Below are positions 45,545 to 54,519 of a stretch of 64,000 nucleotides of DNA, in pieces (the stretch's first letter is position 1; every line of letters begins with the position of its first letter). The stretch spans positions 62,001 through 126,000 of the forward strand of contig NZ_BNBV01000007.1 in NCBI RefSeq assembly GCF_014656135.1, written 5' to 3'. The notes beneath the pieces are model-generated. The model was not told where the DNA came from and searched no databases. It saw only the letters and a list, made by a program, of their open reading frames with translations. This DNA comes from Streptomyces thermodiastaticus. Lineage in GTDB: Bacteria > Actinomycetota > Actinomycetes > Streptomycetales > Streptomycetaceae. The translations under genes and the position numbers were made by a program.

Positions 45545-46507
45545 TCAGGCCACCTTCCGCGCCGCGTACTCCGCGATGTGCGTCATCGGCGGGCGTTCCT
45601 CGGTGTCCACCGGGTAGGTCCGCGGCTCGAAGCCGTTCGCGCCCCGCTCGAACTGGGTCAGCAGCGGGCGCATCAGGTGGCCGCGGGCCAGGCGGAGCTG
45701 GGCGGTGCGGTAGATCGCGGCGGCCATCCGGCCCAGCGCCTGGCCGTCCTGGTGCCGGTGGACGCGCACGCCCACGTCGACCTGGGCCAGCGCGTCCAGC
45801 CCGACCAGGTGCAGGGCGTCGACCAGCATGCCCAGCTCCACGCCGTAGCCGACCGGGAACGGCAGCCGCTCCAGCAGCGAGCGGCGGGCCGCGTACTCAC
45901 CGCCCAGCGGCTGCACGAAACCGGCCAGCTGCGGCCAGTGCATGTTCAGCAGCGGGCGGGCCATCAGCTCGGTGACCCGCCCGCCCTGCCCGGCGGCACC
46001 CGCCAGCGGACGGTCGTACATCGCCTTGACCAGCTGCACGTCCGGGTCGGTCAGCAGCGGCCCGACGATGCCGGTGACGAAGTCGGCGGAGAACTCCCGC
46101 AGGTCGGCGTCGACGAAGCAGATCACGTCCCCGCGGGTGACCAGCAGCGACCGCCACAGCACCTCGCCCTTGCCCGGCACCGCCGGGATCCGCGGCAGGA
46201 TCGCGTCACGGTGCTCGACCCGGGCACCGGCCGCGGCGGCCACCTCGGCGGTGCGGTCGACGGAACCGGAGTCGACGACCACCAGCTCGTCCACCAGCGG
46301 CACCCGCTCGATGAGCTCCCGCCGTATCACGGAGACGATGTCGCCGACCGTCGCCTCCTCGTTGAGCGCGGGCAGCACCACGCTGACCACCGATCCGCCG
46401 GCCCGCTTGGCGGCCAGGATCGTGTCGAGCGGTCGATCGGTCACCGACCAGGAGCGTGTCCTCAGCCAGCGCTCGACTTCTTGCAGCACGGTCGGCGGCT
46501 CCTTCAC
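45545..46507 (-). CDS. gpgS: Glucosyl-3-phosphoglycerate synthase-like GT81 glycosyltransferase
   Basis: 320-residue GT-A fold enzyme. VSVVLPALNEEATVGDIV, the DELVVVDSGSVDRTAEVA motif, the metal-binding DVICFVDADLREFSADFV and the GVELGMLVDALHL, VGVRVHRHQDG region match GpgS, which makes glucosyl-3-phosphoglycerate for glucosylglycerate and methylglucose lipopolysaccharides. The phosphatase partner is not adjacent. A plain family-2 transferase is the alternative. The GTG at 46507 is chosen because the residues after it (KEPPTVLQEVERWL) start the conserved part; 15 upstream codons are Arg/Ala-rich. Confidence 0.75.
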   Translation of the reverse strand: MKEPPTVLQEVERWLRTRSWSVTDRPLDTILAAKRAGGSVVSVVLPALNEEATVGDIVSVIRRELIERVPLVDELVVVDSGSVDRTAEVAAAAGARVEHRDAILPRIPAVPGKGEVLWRSLLVTRGDVICFVDADLREFSADFVTGIVGPLLTDPDVQLVKAMYDRPLAGAAGQGGRVTELMARPLLNMHWPQLAGFVQPLGGEYAARRSLLERLPFPVGYGVELGMLVDALHLVGLDALAQVDVGVRVHRHQDGQALGRMAAAIYRTAQLRLARGHLMRPLLTQFERGANGFEPRTYPVDTEERPPMTHIAEYAARKVA

Positions 46508-46678
46508 CCCTGCTCGCCAGGCCGCTGCGCGCCCTTCCCGGCGCAGCGGCACACGATCGTGTGATCCGTCTCGCGGTTCGGACGACCCCTTTCAGACGTC
46601 CGGCCTTCGGTTACAGTCTTGACCAACGCGGAGGACCGTCGCATGCCGGGGTCGTCCGCGATCCACAACCGCATACCG

Positions 46679-46813
46679 CTCATCCAGAGGGGCAGAGGGA
46701 CACGGCCCGATGAAGCCCCGGCAACCCTCCAGCCGGTCTCGTCCGCGCGAGGCTCCCGGCTAGGGAAGGTGCCAAATCCGTCTCACGGCGAGATGCGTCG
46801 TGAGGAAGATGAG
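46679..46813 (+). ncRNA. SAM-I (S-box) riboswitch controlling thrC
   Basis: The segment has the SAM-I core. P1 is CTCATC (46679-46684) pairing GATGAG (46808-46813). The conserved AGAGGGGCAGAGGGA and CGATGAAGCCCCGGCAACC form P2 and the kink-turn. AAGGTGCCAAATCC gives the J3/4-P4 SAM pocket and pseudoknot partner, and GAAGATGAG closes. The 3' strand of P1 merges with GAGGAGAAAGG, the likely ribosome site of thrC, so SAM binding probably blocks translation. It is placed 20 nt before the chosen start codon. Confidence 0.93.
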
Positions 46814-46832
46814 GAGAAAGGGCCTCGCCTCC

Positions 46833-48119
46833 ATGGCTGTGCACACCGTTGCGAGCAGCACGTCCGCTTCCGCCGTCGACCTGGGTCCCGCCGCCGCGCT
46901 GAGCTGTCGCGAGTGCGGGCACCGCGTGCCTCTCGGCCCGGTCTTCGCGTGTGAGGAGTGCTTCGGCCCGCTGGAGGTCGCCTACGACTTCTCCGCCTAC
47001 GACACCGAAACCCTGCGCAAGCGGATCGAGGCCGGTCCCGCCAGCATCTGGCGCTACGCACCGCTGCTCCCGGTCCCCGAAGACGTCGCCGACAAGCCGA
47101 ACCTGAACCCCGGCTGGACGCGACTGGTCAAGGCCGACCGACTGGCCGCCGAACTCGGTGTCACCGGCGGGCTGTACGTCAAGGACGACTCCGGCAACCC
47201 GACCCACTCGTTCAAGGACCGCGTCGTCGCCCAGGCGCTGGAGGCCGCCCGTGCCTTCGGCTTCACCACGCTGTCCTGCTCCTCCACCGGCAACCTGGCC
47301 GGCGCCGTCGGCGCCGCCGCCGCCCGGGCCGGCCTGCGCTCCTGCGTGTTCATCCCGCACGACCTGGAGCAGGGCAAGGTCGTCATGGCCGCCGTCTACG
47401 GCGGCGACCTCGTGGGCATCGAGGGCACCTACGACGACGTGAACCGTTTCTGCTCCGAGCTGATCGGCGACCCGGCCGGCGAGGGCTGGGGCTTCGTCAA
47501 CGTCAACCTGCGGCCCTACTACGCCGAGGGCTCCAAGACGCTGGCCTACGAGATCTGCGAGCAGCTCGGCTGGCGGCTGCCCGACCAGATCGTCGTCCCC
47601 ATCGCCTCCGGCTCCCAGCTCACCAAGGTCGACAAGGGCCTGCGGGAGCTGATCGAGCTGGGCCTGGTCGAGGACAAGCCGTACAAGATCTTCGGCGCCC
47701 AGGCCGAGGGCTGCTCCCCGGTGTCCACTGCCTTCAAGGCCGGTCACGACGTGGTGCGCCCGCAGAAGCCGGACACCATCGCCAAGTCGCTGGCCATCGG
47801 CAACCCGGCCGACGGCCCCTACGTCCTCGACATCGCCCGCCGCACCGGCGGTGCGGTGGAGGATGTGACGGACGAGCAGATCGTCGACGCCATCAAGCTG
47901 CTCGCCCGCACCGAGGGCGTCTTCGCGGAGACCGCCGGCGGCGTCACCGTCGGCGTGACCCGCAAGCTGATCGAGAACGGACAGCTCGACCCGTCGAAGA
48001 CCACCGTCGTCCTCAACACCGGTGACGGTCTCAAGACCCTGGACGCGGTGGCCGGCACCGGCCTGACCGCGACCATCCGCCCGACCCTGGACTCCTTCCG
48101 AGAGGCTGGCCTCGCATGA
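46833..48119 (+). CDS. thrC: Threonine synthase
   Basis: 428-residue PLP enzyme converting O-phosphohomoserine to threonine. The N-terminal zinc-ribbon-like segment has four cysteines (Cys25, 28, 40, 43; CRECGHRVPLGPVFACEEC). The PLP lysine is Lys128 in SGNPTHSFKDR, and the phosphate-binding loop is SCSSTGNLAGAVGAAAA. In-frame GTG/ATG codons at 46800 and 46809 fall inside the riboswitch; ATG 46833 starts the conserved protein. It overlaps the moaD-like gene by 4 bp. Confidence 0.94.
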   Translation: MAVHTVASSTSASAVDLGPAAALSCRECGHRVPLGPVFACEECFGPLEVAYDFSAYDTETLRKRIEAGPASIWRYAPLLPVPEDVADKPNLNPGWTRLVKADRLAAELGVTGGLYVKDDSGNPTHSFKDRVVAQALEAARAFGFTTLSCSSTGNLAGAVGAAAARAGLRSCVFIPHDLEQGKVVMAAVYGGDLVGIEGTYDDVNRFCSELIGDPAGEGWGFVNVNLRPYYAEGSKTLAYEICEQLGWRLPDQIVVPIASGSQLTKVDKGLRELIELGLVEDKPYKIFGAQAEGCSPVSTAFKAGHDVVRPQKPDTIAKSLAIGNPADGPYVLDIARRTGGAVEDVTDEQIVDAIKLLARTEGVFAETAGGVTVGVTRKLIENGQLDPSKTTVVLNTGDGLKTLDAVAGTGLTATIRPTLDSFREAGLA

Positions 48120-48391
48120 GCGTGACCGTTCGCATCCCCACCATCCTGCGCACCTACACCGGCGGCCAGGCGGAGGTGACCGCCGAGGGCGCCACCCTCG
48201 CCGAGGTCATCGCCGACCTGGACAAGAAGCACACCGGCATCGCCGCCCGCGTGCTGGACGACCAGGGCAAGCTGCGCCGGTTCGTCAACGTCTACGTCAA
48301 CGACGACGACGTCCGCTTCGAGCAGGGTCTTCAGACGGCCACGCCGGACGGCGCGGGCGTGTCGATCATTCCGGCGGTCGCCGGCGGCTGA
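48116..48391 (+). CDS. MoaD/ThiS-family sulfur-carrier protein (CysO-like)
   Basis: 91-residue ubiquitin-like beta-grasp protein ending in the required Gly-Gly (AVAGG), the site of thiocarboxylation. VTVRIPTILRTYTGGQAEVTAEG and RFVNVYVNDDDVRFEQGLQT match actinobacterial CysO-type carriers, which deliver sulfide for cysteine synthesis through CysM. The activating enzyme and CysM are not adjacent. It is translationally coupled to thrC (ATGA overlap), so it also falls under the SAM riboswitch. A terminator follows. Confidence 0.9.
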   Translation: MSVTVRIPTILRTYTGGQAEVTAEGATLAEVIADLDKKHTGIAARVLDDQGKLRRFVNVYVNDDDVRFEQGLQTATPDGAGVSIIPAVAGG

Positions 48392-48439
48392 GCCGCGCGC
48401 CGCACCGATCGACAGCGGTCACCGTCCGTTCACCGGGAT

Positions 48440-48468
48440 GCCCCCTCCGGAAGAAATCCGGAGGGGGC
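48440..48468 (+). terminator. Terminator of the thrC-moaD operon
   Basis: GCCCCCTCCGGA (48440-48451) / TCCGGAGGGGGC (48457-48468), perfect 12-bp stem with loop AGAAA, followed by AATT. Confidence 0.88.
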
Positions 48469-48826
48469 AATTCCGTGTGATTGAACGCGATAGAATCGGG
48501 GAACGCGCTCCCGATCGCCTCTCGGCGGAGCCCCTGTTTCACCCCGCACGCCGACAAGATGCAGCCAAACTGTGCGGGTCTTTTGTGGTTTTTTCCTTGT
48601 TCGTGCGGCCCGACTTGCCCTGCAAACAGAGGAATTCTCGGCATATTCCCGACCGTGCGCGTCCGGATTTCTCGTCCGACTGACCTGTTGCAGACGGCAG
48701 TTGGGCAGATACATTCAGCCGCGGTCGACGCGTTCCGGCGCACGCCCCCGATGCACGGGGGGTGAGGTCTGACCCGGATCCGCGAAGTGTGGATCTGTGC
48801 AAGGGCCAGTATCAGGGGAGTTAGGC
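48469..48826 (+). promoter_or_regulatory. Long leader/promoter region of the cold-shock gene
   Basis: 358 bases without a convincing gene. The part 48570-48660 is AT-rich for this genome (TTTTGTGGTTTTTTCCTTG). A TAGAAT hexamer at 48491-48496 could be a -10 box, which would give a leader of about 325 nt, as many cold-shock mRNAs have. GGGGAG 7 bases before the ATG at 48827 is the ribosome site. Confidence 0.45.
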
Positions 48827-49030
48827 ATGGCTCAGGGCACCGTCAAGTGGTTCAACGCGGAGAAGGGCTACGGCTTCATCGCGGTCGACGGTGGTGCGGA
48901 CGTCTTCGTCCACTACAGCGCGATCCAGATGGACGGCTACCGCACGCTGGAAGAGGGCCAGCGGGTCGAGTTCGAGATCTCGCAGGGCCAGAAGGGCCCG
49001 CAGGCCGACATGGTTCGCGTCACCGCCTGA
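48827..49030 (+). CDS. Cold-shock protein (CspA/ScoF family)
   Basis: 67-residue single OB-fold nucleic-acid chaperone. RNP1 is KGYGFIAV and RNP2 is VFVHYSAI; the N-terminal [18 protein letters not shown] is canonical. It binds single-stranded RNA/DNA, destabilising structures at low temperature or during normal growth. Single gene with its own leader and a very strong terminator. Confidence 0.97.
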   Translation: MAQGTVKWFNAEKGYGFIAVDGGADVFVHYSAIQMDGYRTLEEGQRVEFEISQGQKGPQADMVRVTA

Positions 49031-49041
49031 ACAGTCCACGA

Positions 49042-49079
49042 CGAGGGGCCCGCACCCGGCACCGGGTGCGGGCCCCTCG
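49042..49079 (+). terminator. Terminator of the cold-shock gene, with a duplicated hairpin
   Basis: An 18-bp perfect stem (CGAGGGGCCCGCACCCGG at 49042-49059 and its complement at 49062-49079) with a 2-nt loop. The core palindrome CGCACCCGGCACCGGGTGCG recurs at 49086-49105, giving a second hairpin. Confidence 0.88.
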
Positions 49080-49182
49080 CTGTGCGCACCCGGCACCGGG
49101 TGCGAGCCCTTCGCCGTGCGCCGGATGCCGCGCGTGTGCCTCGGCCGGCGGCCGCCGGACGGGACCCGCTCCGCCGGTGCGC

Positions 49183-49248
49183 CTTGCACTCGGGCATGCC
49201 GAGTGCTAATCATTGGTGGCGTTAGCACTCTGAAGGTGAGAGTGACAG
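49183..49248 (+). promoter_or_regulatory. groEL2 promoter with two CIRCE (HrcA) elements
   Basis: First element: CTTGCACTC - N9 - GAGTGCTAA (49183-49191, 49201-49209), left arm 7/9 and right arm 9/9 to CIRCE. Second: TTAGCACTC - N9 - GAGTGACAG (49222-49230, 49240-49248), left arm 9/9 and right arm 6/9. A promoter TTGCAC (49184-49189), 17-nt spacer, TAATCA (49207-49212) lies inside the first element, so HrcA binding would block RNA polymerase. Confidence 0.85.
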
Positions 49249-49267
49249 CGAAGGACCGGGTCGGTGA

Positions 49268-50998
<1,731 letters not shown>

Positions 50999-51030
50999 TC
51001 CCGCTGAGGATCGGAACCAGTCCGTAGCGA

Positions 51031-51070
51031 CGAGGGCGGCACTCCCTGGAGACAGGGGGTGCCGCCCTCG
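51031..51070. terminator. Terminator of groEL2
   Basis: CGAGGGCGGCAC (51031-51042) / GTGCCGCCCTCG (51059-51070), perfect 12-bp stem with additional CCC/GGG pairing inside, ending 20 bases before the convergent Uma2 remnant. Confidence 0.85.
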
Positions 51071-51090
51071 GGCGTTTCCGGGTACAGGGC

Positions 51091-51523
51091 TCAGTCGGCG
51101 TAGTCCTTGAGCTTCTCGGTGTCGAGCGTGAGGCCCACCCCAGGCGGCAGGTCGACGGTCGCCCCCCACGGGCGGGTGGAGCACTGGAGGTAACGCCCGT
51201 CCTTCGGCTCGCTGTACACGCTGACCGTGGCGCTGTCTCGGTCGATGAGCAGATGGACGGGATCCCGGCCGCCGCGCAGCCCACGGGCTTGTCGATGCGG
51301 GCGCGCTGGTCGGTGTCGCGGTCGTGCGAGGTGATCTCCACGGCCATGAGCGCGCCGTCGGCGTCGGACCAGTTGCCGTGGCCCTCGAAGTGACCCACGG
51401 GTGCGAGGAAGCCGTCGGTGATGGCGCGTCCCTTGCGGTAGGCCTCGGCCTTGAGCTCCAGCTGGTTCCGCAGCTCCCTGGGAGAGCCCGGCGGACGAGT
51501 TCCTCGAAGTCCTCGACGGACAT
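51091..51523 (-). pseudogene. Uma2-family (PD-(D/E)XK) nuclease, two frameshifts
   Basis: The protein must be read in three frames. SVEDFEELVRRALP from the ATG at 51523 leads, after a shift near 51475, to ELRNQLELKAEAYRKGRAI, then HFEGHGNWSDADGALMAVEI (the Uma2 catalytic core with VEI and RIDK). A second shift near 51258-51264 leads to VHLLIDRDSATVSVYSEP, ending KLKDYAD with a stop at 51091. Together the pieces give a full-length Uma2/DUF820 restriction-endonuclease-like protein, so the gene is recently inactivated or contains two sequencing indels. Confidence 0.8.
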
Positions 51524-51610
51524 CTGCGGGCGTTCTCCGGTGTCAGGGGTCTGGCGTCGCCTGCTCTCCCCCATGTGCCCGCAGGTGGTCATGTCGGACC
51601 GTGGATGCCG

Positions 51611-52489
51611 TCATACGGGTGTCCGTTCCTCACGCTTGACAGCCATCGCAGCGCGGATCCCCGCTGCTCGGGCTCGGACCGCCGAGGGAGCCAGGGGCGC
51701 GTGGGAGCGCGTGGGGGCGCGCCCGCCTCGGCAGCCCGCGCACAGGCCTCCTGGGAGCGCTTCCGGCCGCCCCGGCACGCCGCACTCCGCGCATTCCAGC
51801 AGGCGCCGGGGCGCCGGCCGGGGCACCGGTTCCGGCGGCAGCTTGTCGATCAGGCGGCGGCGGACCAGCGCGGCCGGGTGGTGCACCGGGGACGGCAGCC
51901 CCTCGGTCAGGGCGCGGACCACGGCCTCGTCGCCGGCCCCGCGCGCGAACCACTCCGTGACCAGCGGCGCCAGGGCGGCGCAGTCGGCGGCGGACAGCGA
52001 CAGCACGGGTGCGGTACGGCCCAGGGCGGCGAGCAGGATGTGGGCGCGGGACCGGGTGGGGCCCGGCGACGCCGTGGCCGCCTCCTCGGGCACCTCGCCC
52101 CGGATGAACGCCGTCCACCACGCGTCATCACGAGCGGTACGCGACCACCACGATCGGGTGATCCATCGGGTACCGCCCGCATCCGTCTCCAGCCGCTCAC
52201 GGCCGCGCCGCAGGTGCCCGGCCGCCTGCAGCCGGTTCAGGGCCGTGCGCAGCGCGCACTGGCCGTAGGGAAGCTGCTTGGCCAGCGTTTTCACCGAGAT
52301 GTCGGCGCCCTGCGGAAGCCGGTCGAGATACGCCGCGACGGCCGCCTCGCGAGGCGGAAGATGGCAGAAGTCGTCGCCCCTGCGCGGGAGTTGGCCGGGC
52401 ACCGACCGTTTCCCGTACCCCGGCTTGGCCATGGGGTGCGAGGACGCGTGCACGGGCAGGGAGGCATGACTAGAGTGGGTGTCAGCCAC
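51611..52489 (-). CDS. Helix-turn-helix DNA-binding protein with C-terminal zinc ribbon
   Basis: 292 residues. The N-terminal part (GDDFCHLPPREAAVAAYLDRLPQG, then VKTLAKQLPYGQCALRTALNRLQAAGHL) is a winged helix-turn-helix with recognition helix in ALRTALNRLQAAG. A charged middle follows, then a C-terminal C-x2-C / C-x2-C ribbon (CAECGVPGRPEALPGGLCAGC). Many Streptomyces genomes carry such genes in accessory DNA. Start uncertain: GTG 52489 (weak AGCAGG) or ATG 52432 at MAKPGYGKR. It lies among pseudogenes but is itself intact. Confidence 0.65.
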   Translation of the reverse strand: MADTHSSHASLPVHASSHPMAKPGYGKRSVPGQLPRRGDDFCHLPPREAAVAAYLDRLPQGADISVKTLAKQLPYGQCALRTALNRLQAAGHLRRGRERLETDAGGTRWITRSWWSRTARDDAWWTAFIRGEVPEEAATASPGPTRSRAHILLAALGRTAPVLSLSAADCAALAPLVTEWFARGAGDEAVVRALTEGLPSPVHHPAALVRRRLIDKLPPEPVPRPAPRRLLECAECGVPGRPEALPGGLCAGCRGGRAPTRSHAPLAPSAVRARAAGIRAAMAVKREERTPV

Positions 52490-52681
52490 GGGATCGACCT
52501 GCTTTCGATCTCGTCGGTCAGACCCCCGCAGGTGTTGGTAGCGCCTGGCGGGGGTTGTTCGTTGTGCGGGCACGCTAGAGCGTGATGACCGTCCGTGGCA
52601 AATCGACCGCGCAGCGTCAACGCGCGGGGAGGGTGGGTGGGTTGAACCCCCCACCCGTTCCTTGCACAGAGGGCTCGAAGC

Positions 52682-52901
52682 TCAAGGCTTGAGCCCCGAG
52701 ACGAACGCGGACCAGGCCTTGGCCGTGAACGCCAGCTTCGGCCCGTCGGGATTCTTGGAGTCGCGGACGGGGACGAGGGTGGGGTGACCGGGGGCGACTT
52801 CCAGGCAGTTTCCGGCGTTGTCGCTGTAGGTGGACTTGCGCCAGCGGGTGACTTCGAGGCAATTGCCGCCCCCGCCTCCGCTGTAACTGGACTTGTGTCA
52901 T
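52682..52901 (-). pseudogene. DUF397 protein, frameshifted at its start
   Basis: The frame ending at 52682 encodes the DUF397 signature twice: KSSYSGGGGGNCLEV, then RKSTYSDNAGNCLEVAPG, and ends VRDSKNPDGPKLAFTAKAW and LKP. The only start codon (52901, 19 bases after the XRE gene stop) is in the wrong frame, and an in-frame TGA lies just before the conserved part, so one base has been gained or lost right after the ATG. DUF397 partners XRE regulators of the WhiJ/BldB-associated type; here both are broken. Confidence 0.8.
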
Positions 52902-52922
52902 GCGGCCGCGCTCAGGCCGTCC

Positions 52923-53760
52923 TCAGGGTTCCTCATGCGAGTAATCCTCTGCCAATGCCTCAATGGACGCCAGCAACTTGCCCGGTGACAATGCGGAGGC
53001 TGTGAGGAGGTCGAAGACGAATCTCAACTGGGCGACCGTCGCAGGGTCGTCCTCCAGTCGCCCGCTGCGTACCCCTTCCAGGTAGACGACGGGAGGGGCG
53101 TCGTCGAAATCCATGAGCTTCAAGGCGCCCTCCATCGCCGTGTGTGCTCCGGCGTCGAGGGGCAGCACCTGCGCGATGATCCGGCGCCTTCGGCTCAGGT
53201 CGGCGATGTGGCGCAGGGCCTCTGCCATCACCGTCGGACCACCGGTCGTACGGCGCAGTGAGGCCTCGTCAATCACCGCCCATAACATCGGTTTTGCTGG
53301 GTGTTCGAGCAGACGGATACGAGCCATTCGGTTGCTCACCCAGCGATCGATGGCCTCTTCCGTCGCAGTCGGGTCGTAGGCCTAGTTCACCGCACGTGCG
53401 TAGGCGGCGGTCTGGAGCAGTCCCGGGATCAGAAGCGGGGTGTACTGCCGGATGGCCGTGGCTTGAGCTTCGAGCTCCACCGCCTCGGCGAAGTGGTCCT
53501 GGTACTTGGACTTGGCCGCTGCTCTGGCAGTTCCGCAGGAAGAACCCGTCCGTCTCCAGGATCTCGTCCAGCATCCGTGCGATCTCTGGCTGCATCCGTC
53601 GCGTGCCCGCTTCCAGTTGCCCGACGAACGAGCCGCTCACGAAGAGCAACTGGCCCAACTGCTCCTGAATGAGCCCCTTCTTCTCGCGGGCGTGCCGGAG
53701 CTCGGCGCCCAGGAGGGCGCGCGGTGACGACGAGGGGTCCAGGTCCTTCGGTCCTGCCAA
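52923..53760 (-). pseudogene. XRE/DUF5753-type regulator (WhiJ-like), frameshift plus nonsense codon
   Basis: Starts at TTG 53760 with GGGAG upstream. The N-terminal helix-turn-helix is intact (LLGAELRHAREKKGLIQEQL, VSGSFVGQLEAGTRRM). Near 53525 the frame shifts by one base; the new frame continues KSKYQDHFAEAVELEAQATA, LLIPGLLQTAAYARAVN, meets a TAG at 53382-53384, and then goes on AYDPTATEEAIDRWV through IRLLEHPAKPMLWAVIDEAS to the stop at 52923. The pieces form a full DUF5753 ligand domain. Two independent lesions argue for genuine decay. Confidence 0.85.
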
Positions 53761-53875
53761 TGGAAACTCCCGGTCCGACAGCAGAGATTGTTGGGGTGCC
53801 GCTGCTGGTCAGGGTAGGGCCGTTTCGGACACGCTGTGTGGTGACATAACAACTCACTGTGGAGGGATCACGGCA

Positions 53876-54109
53876 GTGGACACGGTGAAGGTGACGGACG
53901 GCGACCGGCCGGCCCGGACCGCCGAAGAAGCGGTGGAGCGGCTGCGGGCCGCTCTGCGGGACGTGGGGATCGTCCTTCCGTCACTGCGGGTGGACCCGGT
54001 GACCGGCGCGCAGGGGCATCCGTACGCCCTGATCGACCTGGGCCGGTGCAACCTGGGCGTGGCCTCACGGCTGGCCGCCGTGCTGCGGGACAGGCAGGGG
54101 GGCGCGTGA
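53876..54109 (+). CDS. Small conserved hypothetical protein, divergent from the XRE remnant
   Basis: 77 residues: TVKVTDGDRPARTAEEAVERLRAAL, then VLPSLRVDP and ALIDLGRCNLGVASRLAAVL. It has an alpha-beta-alpha look with no Cys cluster or membrane helix. The GTG at 53876 has GGAGGG 9 bases upstream. It overlaps the next gene by 4 bp (GTGA). I have seen this pair divergent from XRE-DUF397 regulators in Streptomyces but know no function. Confidence 0.7.
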   Translation: MDTVKVTDGDRPARTAEEAVERLRAALRDVGIVLPSLRVDPVTGAQGHPYALIDLGRCNLGVASRLAAVLRDRQGGA

Positions 54110-54336
54110 GCGGTGGCACGGCCCGTCCGGTCCCCGCGGTCGGCGCGTACGTCGTGGACGTGCGCGACGGGCGCATCGGCCAGGTCATGGGACGCGAGGG
54201 AGGGTACGTACAGTTGCGTCCGGTGTGCGGCGGACGGGAGTGGGACTGCCCGCCCGAACGCCTGGGGGAAGCCGCGCCGGGGGACGTGCTGCGAGAGCGG
54301 GTGCGGCGACTGAACCGGGAGGCCCGCCTGCCGTGA
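54106..54336 (+). CDS. Small conserved hypothetical protein
   Basis: 76 residues, coupled to the preceding gene by a GTGA overlap. The core VGAYVVDVRDGRIGQVMGREGGYVQLRP and GREWDCPPERLGEA is a compact beta-barrel-like (SH3/PRC-barrel-type) pattern. No function assigned. No terminator is obvious before the OYE promoter. Confidence 0.7.
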   Translation: MSGGTARPVPAVGAYVVDVRDGRIGQVMGREGGYVQLRPVCGGREWDCPPERLGEAAPGDVLRERVRRLNREARLP

Positions 54337-54478
54337 CGTGACGGCGGGGCCTTCGCGAGGCGGTGCGGCCGGGGCGACGGGTGCGAGCGCTGGAGTGTTC
54401 CCGGTCACAGCCGCGGGTTGCGGGAAATGTCTCCGGCGGGTCGTGCCGTTGGGATCTGCAGAAAAGATGAACGTGCAC

Positions 54479-54492
54479 ATACCGCACGGTAT
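54479..54492. promoter_or_regulatory. Palindromic operator ATACCGCACGGTAT before the OYE gene
   Basis: ATACCG-CA-CGGTAT with perfect 6-bp arms, 28 bp before the OYE start codon. TetR-, HxlR- or ArsR-type operators look like this; OYE genes are often controlled by electrophile-sensing repressors. No regulator gene is adjacent. Confidence 0.6.
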
Positions 54493-54519
54493 TCATTTCC
54501 CCCGCTGAGGAGTCTCCAC

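Noticed and set aside
46800..46832. thrC starting at GTG 46800 or ATG 46809
   Set aside because: These codons lie inside the P1 3' strand of the SAM riboswitch and the encoded residues precede the conserved protein; ATG 46833 fits better.
48430..48765. Small reading frames on both strands in the leader of the cold-shock gene
   Set aside because: No ribosome site or codon bias on either strand; the segment is AT-rich leader DNA with a terminator at its left edge.
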